Below, in pieces: positions 12,380 to 22,392 of a stretch of 64,000 nucleotides of DNA. A program made the position numbers and the translations under genes. The notes beneath the pieces were generated by a model. That model was given only the letters and a program-made list of their open reading frames with translations. It searched no databases and had not been told where the DNA came from. Each line of letters opens with the position of its first letter. The first letter of the stretch is position 1. The stretch lies in contig JBBBDQ010000309.1 of the NCBI GenBank assembly GCA_037127315.1, positions 391,001 to 455,000 on the forward strand. Reading direction: 5' to 3'. This DNA is from Ascarosepion bandense. Taxonomy: Eukaryota > Mollusca > Cephalopoda > Sepiida > Sepiidae.

Positions 12380-12503
12380 CATGTACACAACGGCCTTTAT
12401 TATAATAGGGAGAATTGTTAATGCTGGTTCATTATCTCGTAATGCAAATTTATTTTTGTTAACTTTCATACCGTTTGTTGCCTAATGTTTATATATTATA
12501 TAT
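12040..12503. mobile_element. Foldback element with about 115-bp inverted arms
   Basis: The left arm (12,040-12,157) and right arm (12,378-12,503) are reverse complements with scattered mismatches; for example AATTCTCCCTATTATA pairs with TATAATAGGGAGAATT. The arms enclose (CA)n, (TA)n, a 95-bp unique core (12,230-12,325) and (GT)n. The microsatellites are complementary too, so the strand could form one very long hairpin. It is most likely a non-autonomous inverted-repeat transposon in which microsatellites expanded at the inner arm ends. No transposase is present. Confidence 0.75.
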
Positions 12504-12718
12504 CCTCTCATGCTCATGGCGGGAGACGCAATAATAGCTAAGCAACGTCGACTCAATTCATTAGAGAAACGCGGAGTCGGCTCAGTTTATTCTGAAAACT
12601 TTTACCTTTTGTTTTCTTTTTAAAATAGCCTTATTATTTCATTTTTTTTTTTTTTTGCAATGTCGAGTAAGAAAAAATATATATGTCTGTGCATCCTCTT
12701 TATTATAATTAAGACCGT

Positions 12719-12719
<1 letters not shown>

Positions 12720-12757
<38 letters not shown>
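12720..12757. repeat. (TA)n microsatellite
   Basis: Uninterrupted TA tract at the left edge of the palindrome at 12,758. A second TA tract (12,883-12,911) lies just to its right. Confidence 0.95.
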
Positions 12758-12761
<4 letters not shown>

Positions 12762-12851
12762 TGTTAAATATAAGAGACAATGAATGTCTATTATGTTTAA
12801 TCATATGATTAAACATAATAGACATTCATTGTCTCTTCTATTTAACAGCAT
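12758..12851. repeat. 94-bp near-perfect palindrome
   Basis: Two 47-bp arms meet at ATCAT/ATGAT with no spacer and one mismatch. The outer sequence (AAGAGACAATGAATGTCT) also forms the outer ends of the terminal inverted repeats at 37,741-38,225, and both loci sit between TA tracts with the same right flank (TATGTTTAGAAAATTA). It therefore looks like an extreme internal deletion derivative of that element, left with only its end segments. Confidence 0.85.
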
Positions 12852-12911
12852 ATGTTTAGAAAATTACTATGTTGCCTCGATATGCTATATATATATATAT
12901 ACATATATATA

Positions 12912-13599
12912 TCCACCTCTGTTACGATAACCTGTGAGAAAACATAATAATCCTCTTAAATATTTTGCCTCTCTTTTTTCCGTCAGTGGTTCACTCGTAA
13001 CCAATATTAGTGTGTTGTACACATCTACCTGATAGCGTATACACTAAATTATTGCAATATTTATTAAGAATTACATAATACTTTCCCTACATGGACTCTC
13101 TAAAGCCCACAAGAAACATTATATTAAAAAAATGAATCTCCGCCCTACTTTACACCAAAAACACTGATTATGACTTAATATAAGACAGCAATATAAATGT
13201 TCAAACATATTTTGCGACTGGGAATCATTCTTACTTTCTCAGAATAGACTAGCGACTAACTCCAGATAGATACCCAGTGTCATATATCAACAACTTTACC
13301 TTATCACTGATGAGCACCTGAATATACCTTTAAATTTTATGAAACGGTATAATCATGTGCGATAACCGAGAAGAATATTCCTAAGTCAACTATCACCACC
13401 AATTTTGGGTTAAGAATCAGTTCGTACATATGCATGTATGACATAACGAAACTTTAACTCCTGGATTACGAAATTGATAAAAAAGAGATCAAAGTATTAC
13501 CTTGAAAAGTTACCTTGAAACAAGGCTAACTACAATTAAATTATCTTCTTCAACTCTGGTATTTTATTGGGTTGTTCAGTTATTATCACCGATCGCCCA
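12912..13599. other. No gene seen
   Basis: AT-rich DNA with stops in all frames. No motif was recognised. Confidence 0.4.
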
Positions 13600-14060
13600 G
13601 TTCACACTCCACCCACGTCGATTGAACAGGTGAAGAGGCTTATCCCTTGTTTCCTGTTTAGGATGCGGTTTCCGGTTTTCTCTTTTCCAATCTTTTCACT
13701 CTTTTCTTTATTTTTTTCAATTGGAGTAGATATACTAAACTATCGCCTGGTTCACACTCCACCCACGTCTATTGAACAGGTGAAGAGGCTTATCCCTTGT
13801 TTCCTGTTTAGGATGCGGTTCCGGTTTTCTCTTTTCCAATCTTTTCACTCTTTTCTTTATTTTTTCAATTGGAGTAGATAGACTAAACTATCGCCCGGTT
13901 CTCACTCCACCCGCGTCTATTTAACAGGTGAAGAGGCTCATCCCTTGTTTCCTGGTTAGGATGTGGTTTCCGGCTTTCTCTTTTCCAATCTTTTTACTCT
14001 TACGTAGCCCCCTGCGCATCAGTGGCGTTATCGCCTTGCTTGGGGTGAAATGATTTAAAA
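13600..14060 (+). repeat. LINE 3' end with three tandem ~150-bp units
   Basis: Units start at about 13,600, 13,750 and 13,898, each beginning GTTCACACTCCACCC (third: GTTCTCACTCC) and continuing through AACAGGTGAAGAGGCTTATC and a CT-rich tract. The array runs into a terminal block (CCCCTGCGC, TTGCTTGGGGTGA, then GATTTAAAA) that also ends the LINE remnant at 25,350-25,411. It is therefore the repeated 3' UTR of that LINE family. The 104-codon ORF over the units is a composition effect. Confidence 0.75.
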
Positions 14061-14908
14061 AAAAGAAAATAAAAATAACCAATTTTTGTGTGATTTTACT
14101 CTCATATATGGAATAGGAATTCTACCTTGTTCAGTGAAGCATATGATCATATAATTTCTTAATGAAAGAAATAAAACCACCATATCTCTCAGGTTCAAGT
14201 GACTTATCAGAAAAATGTTTTCTTCCAATAAGTTGAGAAATTAAAGATATTCCTGCTACAAGAAATATAAGCCAAGAACAGCAGAACGATTTCTCCATAA
14301 CATAAGTTATTTTCATAAACGGATATCCAAAACAAACCGACTTCTGAAACCACGCAGCAGTATAACACAGCAAGCAATGATTCGGTAATCGGATCTTTGG
14401 CGTTTCAATATTTTGTCGTCTGTTTAGGTAAATCTTGCTTATTTTTCAAGAAGTGAACTAATAGAAAAAAAAAATCAGAAAATATAAACTTGAAAATGAC
14501 AGACCCATAATATATTAAGCAAACCCAACTTAATGTATATTAACTGCGCCAGATCATGAAATAAGGGAACTAAATTCGGAACTAAATAAAATAAAACACT
14601 TATTAAAAAAATTAATAAATTTAGTAAATAAATTTTGCTGATAACAAGCCGACTAAATTTTAATCTTCGTATTAAAACCCTAATGTATTTGGATTGTTGA
14701 ATAAATTGTTTGTTTGATAATAATTATGTTTACTGACTTTAGTCATATCTCGGTATGGAAGTGATCCATTCGTTTTTGGCAGAAAATTATTCGCCATTGA
14801 CGTTTATCATTGCATGCAAGAAGTGATTAAAATGAAAAGGGAAGAAAGAAGAGAAAGTGTTGAAAGAAGAGAAAGAAGAGAAAGTGTTGACATTGGCCTT
14901 CAATTGAC

Positions 14909-14954
<46 letters not shown>

Positions 14955-15556
14955 TATGCTAGGAAATGAAAAAAATATTAAGAAAACTAAGAAAACTCCA
15001 TAATTATTGTTGACTGTAGTATCCGTCAATTTTCTAATAATACATTTAAAAAGAACATCAGGGATCTTTTTATTTTTCTAATTCAGTGAAAAGCAATTTC
15101 CCACATCGATTTTGGGTTTTTAGTATATTGAAACGATGGATAAATTGTCGTCTAAATTACACAAAAAGGAAATAACACTGACCTCTCATTTTAACAGATA
15201 TATTTATCAAAAATATGCAAAAATACCCTGAAATACTAAAGAGAAAATTTATTCAATAAAATTGCAAATGGCTTCAACCACAGCCTACAAGGTATTGTCG
15301 TATGGACAATCTCCTTGTTTAAATTGGTGAAGGCTGCATAATCCTTGCCTTCAGTTCACCTTTGGTTTTACAAAGAATTTTGTAGATTTCTCGCTCAACT
15401 GCGCCCCACATATTATAAAGAGTGTTACATTTTGTAGAGTTAAGTGGCCAGATGATGACGTGGGTGGTCGCAGAAATTGTCTGGCAGCCATAACTGAGTT
15501 CTCCTGCTTGTTCGGTATGGTGCATATTCCTATTGCCAGATATAGGGCTTTCCAGC
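14061..15556. other. No gene seen; (ATT)n and small tandem repeat
   Basis: Contains GAAGAGAAAGTGTTGA repeats near 14,850-14,890 and an (ATT)n tract at 14,909-14,952. The remainder up to the sharp start of the duplicated block at 15,557 has no recognised content. Confidence 0.4.
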
Positions 15557-16312
15557 AGCCACCCTCTTAATCTAGGACAACACTACCTCCTCAAGACCCA
15601 ATTTGATCACTTTAAACACCTTCGTAATCACCATTAGACTCATCCAACTCTTTCCGAATCCTCCGCACTCGATTAAAACAGAATGCCAAGCTCGAAAAAG
15701 CGGAGAGGATAATCCAAAAGATTTTATCTAAATAATATAAAATATTAAATAGATAAAAATATAGAGCTCGATGGATATTAGTAAACATATAGTAATATCA
15801 ATAGTATAATAGTAAACGTAGTGGATATTATCGAGCGCAAAATGAAATATTGAGAGGATTTTGTTAAAAACCAGAAAGAAAAAACTTGTCTATTATTAAT
15901 TGATATGGCTTGTCCAGCGGATTGTAACATAGCAACCAAGGAAATTGAAAAACTGTCAAAATATAAAGACATGGAAATTGAAATAGAAAAAATGTGGAAA
16001 TTGAAAACAAGAGTTGTGACAGTGATAGTAGGTGCACTTGGAATGATAAAAAAATGGAACAAAACAACACATTGAAAGAATCTCTGGAAACCCCATCTTA
16101 AGAGATATACAAAAAATTGTCTTATTAAGTACAGCCCACACACTAAGGAAAACTTTATCTATGTAATGCTGGGGATGATAGGGAAGATAGAAAAACATGA
16201 AATGAAGCCATAACAACACGCCACTACCTGCCTTAGGTCTCCCCGCAGACTTGGTTGGTAGTGAGACCAAAGCAGAAATCGAAATATGATGAAAAATGAC
16301 ATAATAATAAAA
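15557..16312 (+). mobile_element. Block A leader: 306-bp unknown segment plus R4-like 3' end fragment
   Basis: Matches 30,470-31,225 without any difference that I found. The first about 306 bp (to about 15,860) match nothing else I recognised. From about 15,861 it is the 3' end of an R4-like LINE: sequence coding the LLIDMACPAD endonuclease segment but frame-broken, the 3' UTR, and the tail ending GACATAATAATAA. That tail is fused to the 5'-truncated ORF that follows. The match to block B begins exactly where B's own 5' part stops. Confidence 0.8.
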
Positions 16313-18934
16313 TATAACATCAGGAATGAAAATGACGTCTTATCAAATAAAGAAAAAATAAAGCAAAAAATCCAACTGAAGGCTCAAAGAATAAGACGCT
16401 ATGAAAAAAGAGCAAGATTTTACAGACAAAACAAGATCTTTCAGACTGATACAAAGAGATTTTACAGGGAAATAGGTAAAAAAAGAATTGAAGTGACAGT
16501 ACCCCCCAGAATGGAAGAAGTCACACAGTTCTGGGAAAAGATATGGGCTTGCCCTAAAGAACTTAGCAAGGAAGTGCATTGGATTACGCAGGAGATAGAA
16601 CGAATGAAAAATAAACCCGAACAGACATGGTCTGGAATTACAGAAGACGATGTTAAATGTGCACTAAAAAAAGCACACAATTGGAAATTCCCAGGTATAG
16701 ATAAAATTCCTAACTTTTGGCTATATTATTTAAATGCAGCACATAAAAAAATAGCCAAAGAACTCCAAGAAATGGTTGACGATCCCACTAAAATTCCTGC
16801 ATGGATGACCAAAGGAATTACATTTCTTCTACCCAAGAATGGTAACACAAACAACCCGAAAAACTACAGACCAATTACATGTCTTCCGACAACATATAAA
16901 CTACTAACATCTATTCTAACAAAACAGACATATTTATTCTTAGAAAGAAATGACATGATACCGCTTGAACAAAAAGGGTGCAAACGTGGCTGCTATGGTT
17001 GTAAAGACCAATTGCTAATTAACAAAATGATCCTGGAAAACTGCTACAGTACAAAGAAAAATCTTAGTACTGCCTGGATAGACTACCGAAAGGCATTCGA
17101 TAGTGTGCCACATGACTGGATTTTAAAGACTTTAAATATATACAAGATATCGCCCGTCATCATCAATTTCATCAAACAGTGCATGTCTATATGGAAAACA
17201 ACCCTTTACCTCAATCATATAAATGGAACCTATAAGTCTGATGAAATAAACATCAAAAGAGGTATGTTTCAAGGTGATTCTTTATCTCCCTTACTATTCT
17301 GCATATCATTAATAGCACTAACCAGTCAACTTAATAAGACAGAATGTGGTTATAAAATAGGCCAAAAGAAAATAAGCCATCTATTTTACATGGATGACTT
17401 AAAGTTATATGCTAAGAATGATAATGAGCTGGAAGGTCTTCTGCAAACTGTAAAATGCTTCAGCGAAGACATTGGAATGAAATTTAATTTGAATAAATGT
17501 GCTAAAGCTACAGTTTTACGTGGATCAATACAAGAAACATCCTCAATTAGCCTAGACCCTGCTGTAACAATAAAAGAATTGAAACCAGAAGAAGCTTATA
17601 AATACCTAGGTGTAAATGAGAGCGAAAACATTCACCATAAAAAAATGAAAGAAATAGTGCGTAAAGAGTACTATAGAAGGCTACGAATGATATTAAAAAC
17701 TGAATTAAATTCACAGAACAGAGTTATGGCCATTAATAGCCTTGCAATCCCAGTTGTCCAATATAGCTTCAACATCTTAAACTGGACTCTAAACGACATC
17801 AGGCGAATGGATGCTAAAACAAGAAAGCTTCTTTCTAAGCATAAGATGCATCACCCAAAGGCTGATGTAGACCGTCTATACATACCCCGTAAAGAAGGTG
17901 GAAGGGGTCTTATTCAGCTGGAATTGTCATACAAGACAACAACTATTGGCTTACTAACATACATAGAAACAACAAAGGATTGGATGATACAATTAGTAAG
18001 GCAACATGAAGAAAGAAAGAAAAAATATTCAATAATAAAAGAAGGCAGTAAATACAAACAAGATTTGCAGTTAGTAGATTCTGTAGAAAAGCAAAACAGA
18101 AGCCAAGAACCAACTATTGCGGCAAAAAATATGAAAATGAAAGCCAAAGATAAAGCTCTTGAAAAGATGAAACAGCGCTGGCAAGACAAACCTCTGCATG
18201 GCCAATATCCAGTACGTGCCAATAAATCCAATGTTGACAAAGTTAATACTCATCGATGGTTACGTGCATCTGGATTAAAATCTGAAACTGAAGGATTTAT
18301 ACTTGCAGCACAAGACCAAAGTCTTTTCACGAGAATCTTTCAGGCAAATATTATGCATAATAATATGGATCCAAAATGCAGGTTTTGTGATAAACACCAA
18401 GAAACAATAGACCACCTAATCTCAGGCTGTTCTGTGCTTGCCCCAAACGAATATAAAAATCGCCACGATAGAGTTGGGCAGTATTTACATTGGACAATGT
18501 GCAAACATTATGGAAAAGCTGTAAACAAACACTGGTATGAACATCATCCAGCACCGGTTACAGAAATAGAAGATGTAACCATTCTATGGGATTACACCAT
18601 CTACACAGACAGAAAAATTGAAGCAAACATTATTGTTAAAAACCAGAAGGAGAAAACTTGTCTATTAATTGATATGGCTTGTCCAGCGGATTGTAACATA
18701 GCAATCAAGGAATTTGAAAAACTGTCAAAATATAAAGACCTGGAAATTGAAATAGAAAAAATGTGGAAATTAAAAACAAGAGTTGTGCCAGTGATAGTAG
18801 GTGCACTTGGAAGGATAAAAAAAGGAACAAAACAACACATTGAAAGAATCCCTGGAAACCCCAGCTTAAGAGATATACAAAAAATTGTCTTATTAAGTAC
18901 AGCCCACACACCAAGGAAAACTTTATCTATGTAA
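16286..18934 (+). CDS. R4/Dong-like LINE ORF, copy A, 882 aa, endonuclease motif deleted
   Basis: One open frame encodes reverse transcriptase and the C-terminal part of a site-specific LINE protein. RT motifs: AWIDYRKAFDSV (about residues 263-274), GMFQGDSLSP (326-335) and the catalytic YMDD (368-371). A CCHC knuckle follows (C698, C701, H710, C715), then a restriction-like endonuclease whose conserved second segment LLIDMACPAD is at 793-802. The first segment, Arg-Pro-Asp in copies B and D, is missing through a 9-bp in-frame deletion near 18,628. The N-terminal region with the Myb-like domain is absent. The first residues are encoded by the 3' tail of another copy, which supplies the ATG. 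It probably could polymerise but not cut its target; expression is unproven. Confidence 0.85.
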   Translation: MMKNDIIIKYNIRNENDVLSNKEKIKQKIQLKAQRIRRYEKRARFYRQNKIFQTDTKRFYREIGKKRIEVTVPPRMEEVTQFWEKIWACPKELSKEVHWITQEIERMKNKPEQTWSGITEDDVKCALKKAHNWKFPGIDKIPNFWLYYLNAAHKKIAKELQEMVDDPTKIPAWMTKGITFLLPKNGNTNNPKNYRPITCLPTTYKLLTSILTKQTYLFLERNDMIPLEQKGCKRGCYGCKDQLLINKMILENCYSTKKNLSTAWIDYRKAFDSVPHDWILKTLNIYKISPVIINFIKQCMSIWKTTLYLNHINGTYKSDEINIKRGMFQGDSLSPLLFCISLIALTSQLNKTECGYKIGQKKISHLFYMDDLKLYAKNDNELEGLLQTVKCFSEDIGMKFNLNKCAKATVLRGSIQETSSISLDPAVTIKELKPEEAYKYLGVNESENIHHKKMKEIVRKEYYRRLRMILKTELNSQNRVMAINSLAIPVVQYSFNILNWTLNDIRRMDAKTRKLLSKHKMHHPKADVDRLYIPRKEGGRGLIQLELSYKTTTIGLLTYIETTKDWMIQLVRQHEERKKKYSIIKEGSKYKQDLQLVDSVEKQNRSQEPTIAAKNMKMKAKDKALEKMKQRWQDKPLHGQYPVRANKSNVDKVNTHRWLRASGLKSETEGFILAAQDQSLFTRIFQANIMHNNMDPKCRFCDKHQETIDHLISGCSVLAPNEYKNRHDRVGQYLHWTMCKHYGKAVNKHWYEHHPAPVTEIEDVTILWDYTIYTDRKIEANIIVKNQKEKTCLLIDMACPADCNIAIKEFEKLSKYKDLEIEIEKMWKLKTRVVPVIVGALGRIKKGTKQHIERIPGNPSLRDIQKIVLLSTAHTPRKTLSM

Positions 18935-19068
18935 TGCTGGGGATGATAGGGAAGATAGAAAAACATGAAATGGAGTCATAACAACACGCCACTACCTGCC
19001 TTAGGTCTCCCCGCAGACTTGGTTGGTAGTGAGACCAAAGCAGAAATCGAAATATGATGAAAAATGAC

Positions 19069-19099
<31 letters not shown>

Positions 19100-19127
19100 T
19101 AATAATAATAATAATAATAATAATAAT
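18935..19127 (+). mobile_element. R4-like 3' UTR and (ATA)n tail, copy A
   Basis: The 3' UTR has a CACGCCACTACCTGCC block and a TCTCCCCGCAGACTTGG block shared by all copies, then AAATATGATGAAAAATGACATA and an AAT-repeat tail (19,071-19,125). Every copy in the window ends this way, which fits elements such as Dong that insert into TAA repeats. Confidence 0.85.
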
Positions 19128-19220
19128 TTTTTTAACTATGATAATCTTTCTTAAAAACAAAAAAATAAATAATAAATAATAAATAATCTTTCTTAAAAAC
19201 AAAAAATAAAACATGATAAT

Positions 19221-19364
19221 TGAAATGAGTTGACAAGACTGGTTTTCCTTAACAAGGATTTAATCAACAAAACATTTCCTGACTAAGCAATTCGTCAACT
19301 GGCGAATGCAAGTAAGGGAAGTAATTACACTAACAAAATGCCAAGGGCAGATAAGTATAGTACA
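19221..19364 (-). repeat. 3' LTR of the compact Ty3 element
   Basis: 144 bp, identical to the 5' LTR except for one C/T difference. On the minus strand it is preceded by an A-run and the purine tract at 19,365-19,398. Confidence 0.95.
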
Positions 19365-19398
19365 TTCTCCCCCTCCTTTTTTTTTTTTTTTTTTTTTT
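19365..19398 (-). promoter_or_regulatory. Polypurine tract of the compact Ty3 element
   Basis: On the minus strand a long A-run is followed by GGAGGGGGAGAA and then the 3' LTR. This is the position and composition of the plus-strand primer in LTR retrotransposons. Confidence 0.85.
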
Positions 19399-22392
19399 AC
19401 GGTTCATCATACCTCTTTGGCTTACGAATTTCCCGTTGGGATCGTCTGGGTATATCAGGAGTTCTTGACATTACTTGAGGAGGAATAATATTTAAATCAC
19501 TTGGAGAAGATACAATTTCTGAGTTAACGATAGTTTGTGAATCGTTACTATCTACTTTTTCCTTGGGAGATTCATTAGTGGGTGTAGAATCATTTAGGTC
19601 TTTCTGGATATCATCTACAACATTCTCGCTTTGTAATGAGATCCTTGCTGGTGCTAGGTCGCTTACAGAGACTGTAGATTCGCGACCATTGGTGAATCTT
19701 ATGTGTGCATATTGGGGATTTGCTTCGAGTAACTCTACTTCGTCAACTAATGGTTCGTACTTACTCGCTCGGACATGGCGACGCAAAAGAACAGGCCCTG
19801 GCTTAGATAGCCAAGTGGGTAAGGAATGGCCGCTGGGAGTTCGCCGTTGATATGAAAAGAGTCTTTTATGTGGTGTGGCATTAGTAGCGGTACAAAGAAG
19901 AGATCTTATGGAGTGTAGCACTTCAGGCAAAACCGTTTCCCACTGCGATTCCTTGAGATTTCTTGAGGCTAGGGCTAATAATGTGTGTTTCCATATAATC
20001 CCGTTATACCTTTCACACTGACCGTTTCCTTGGGGGTGATAAGGCGTTGTCCGGCTAGTAGCAATCCCGAGATTGGTGAGATATTCACGTACTTCCTTTG
20101 ATAAAAAGGATGCACCCTTATCCGAATGGATGTAGGATGGCATGCCAAATACTATGAATATTTGACTTAGACCCTGTATTACAGAGTCTGAATTAGTGCT
20201 TGTACATGCGAAAGCAAAAGGGAAACGTGAGTACTCATCTATAACCGTTAATAGGTAACGGTTTTTCGAAGTTGAAGGAAGGGGCCCCTTAAAGTCAATG
20301 CTGAGTCGTTCCATTGGTTGTGTAGCTTTGACTAGGCGTCCAGCTTCTGGTGTATAGAAGCGTGGTTTCCATCTGGCACACACTGCACATGCTGCACACA
20401 CTCTCTTAACCTCTTCAATAGAGTACGGAAGATTCCTTACTTTAACAAAATGAGCTAACCTGGTTATACCCGGATGACAAAGATGTTCGTGTATTTCATG
20501 CAATCTTCCCATGTTGTCGAGTGCATTGCACTGGACACGCGAGAGCGTATCGGCTGGAATATTGTTTTTCCCTGGTCGGTACATGATATCGTACTCGTAA
20601 CACCCCAATTCCATTCTCCATCTTTCGATCTTGCTGTTCTTGATCTTTCCATGCCTTCTTGCATCAAACATGAAATTCACAGCTTGTTGATCTGTGACTA
20701 TCACAAAACGTCGTGCTGATAGATAATGTGACCACTTTTTAACTGCCTCTACTATTGCACAAGCCTCCTTTTCTACGGAAGAGTGTTTTCGTTCTGTAGT
20801 CGTAAGTGTGCGTGAAAAGAATGCTACTGGACGGTTTGCTTGATTGAGAGTGGCTGCAATAGCAGTATCAGAGGCATCGGTTTCTACTACAAGAGGTATC
20901 TTTTCGTCGACTGAGTGCAATAAGGCCTTTTCAATTTCCTCCTTGAAGATTTCAAATGTTTTTATCGATTCTGGATCAAGGGGGAATGAATTAGCTGTTA
21001 TTAAGGGTCTAATCTTATCAGAGAATTTGGGTATCCACTGGGAGTAGTAAGAGAATAATCCAAGCACTCGACGCAGAGAGGTTTTGTTCTGAGGAATAGG
21101 TAACTCTCTTAATGGCCGTAGACGTTCTGCATCAGGTCTAAGTAAGCCCTGTGATATACTATAGCCGAGAAAATCAATGGATGTTTTAGAGAACACGGAC
21201 TTCTCTTCATTGAGAGTGAGGTTATACTGGGTAATGATCTTTTTTAATTTTTCTAAGTTCTCATCATGGTCTTGCTGATTTTTCCCGACTACGACAATGT
21301 TGTCTACATAGGCATACACTCCCGTTAGATTATTTTCCTTAATAATCTTGTCTATTATCCTTTGGAAACATGCAACACCATTGGTCACTCCAAAAGGAAT
21401 TCTACAAAATTGGTAAAGTTTACCGTTAGCTTCAAATGCTGTATAAGGCTTATCTTCTTTTATTGGTATCTGGTGATATGCACTCTTCAGATCCAATGAG
21501 CTATAAACTTTAAATTTTGATATTTCCTGGGCTAAGTCATCCATTCTTGGTAATGGATAAGCATCCAATCTAGTAAATCTGTTAATTGTTCTACTATAAT
21601 CGACTACTAGTCTCTTTCTTTGACGTTCATTTGTTACTATTAAAACCTGAGCCCTCCAAGGGGAAGTACTTTCCTGAATTACACCCTCTCTGATCATTTT
21701 CTCAATCTCAGTCTGTATGAAACGTCTGTCACCCTCTCCACACCTTTTAGATTTAGTTGTAATAGGTTTACAGTCTGGATCAATGTTGGAAAATAAAGAT
21801 GGTGTGTCCACTAATGCCGAGGGCACACTACAGGAGATAGGATGAGAGATTTCAAGATCTTTCTTAGAGCCACCGAATGCAAAAGATATAGTGGAATGTT
21901 GTGACATGAAATCTTGGCCAAGAATAATATCAGAGCAGAGGTTGGGTAGAACTGAAAGTTTTACATTTGGATACCACTCACCCAGAAGGTTCAAATCCAC
22001 CGTACACTGTCCTTTGATAGAAGCTTTAAGTGATGATGACGCCATGGACACGTTACCAGTAGCAGGTTTTATTTGTATTTTGTGTTTCCTCACATAACTG
22101 AGGGAGATAAAGGATCCTGAGCTCCCCGTATCCATTAGCGCCGTACCGGCGCCATTTTTCCCGACCAATACGTATAATGCAGCCTGTTTTAGGGATCCTA
22201 AGGAGGCAGACGTAGTGTTGGATATCAACATTGTCGCGAGTCTGTGAGAGCATGTTGCAGCAGATGTCGTATTTGGGTTCGAACGGCACATTTTTGAGAA
22301 ATGGCCTTCTTTTTTACATTTAAAACAGGTAGCGTTTCTTGCTGCACACACACTTCTGTTATGACGAGGTCCTCCACAAAAAAAAACACGTA
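19397..22392 (-). CDS. Pol of the compact Ty3 element: protease, RT, RNase H, integrase
   Basis: The frame is open from 22,534, but family sequence begins at about 22,390, just after the nine-T run, so the first codons are not genuine. Numbered from 22,534: CCHC knuckle at residues 70-83, protease active site DTGSS at 136-140, RT motif YSSLDLKSAYHQIP near 344-357, the RT metal site as YVDN (409-412) instead of YXDD, RNase H ETDASD (551) through ADTLSR (661), integrase zinc finger (HEHLCHPG near 683 with CAACAVC near 713), and the integrase triad D747, D805, E841 with 35 residues between the last two. All domains are uninterrupted. The -1/+1 relation to gag means expression needs a +1 shift or T-run slippage. 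Confidence 0.95.

Noticed and set aside
12066..12469. ORFs rich in HTHTHT, IYIYIY or VCVCVC (also at 34,652, 48,122, 55,739)
   Set aside because: They are translations of CA, TA and GT dinucleotide tracts and are open only for that reason.
15778..16270. Minus-strand ORFs of 104-121 aa, identical in both LINE blocks
   Set aside because: They are antisense shadows of the LINE 3' end; their identity simply reflects the block duplication.
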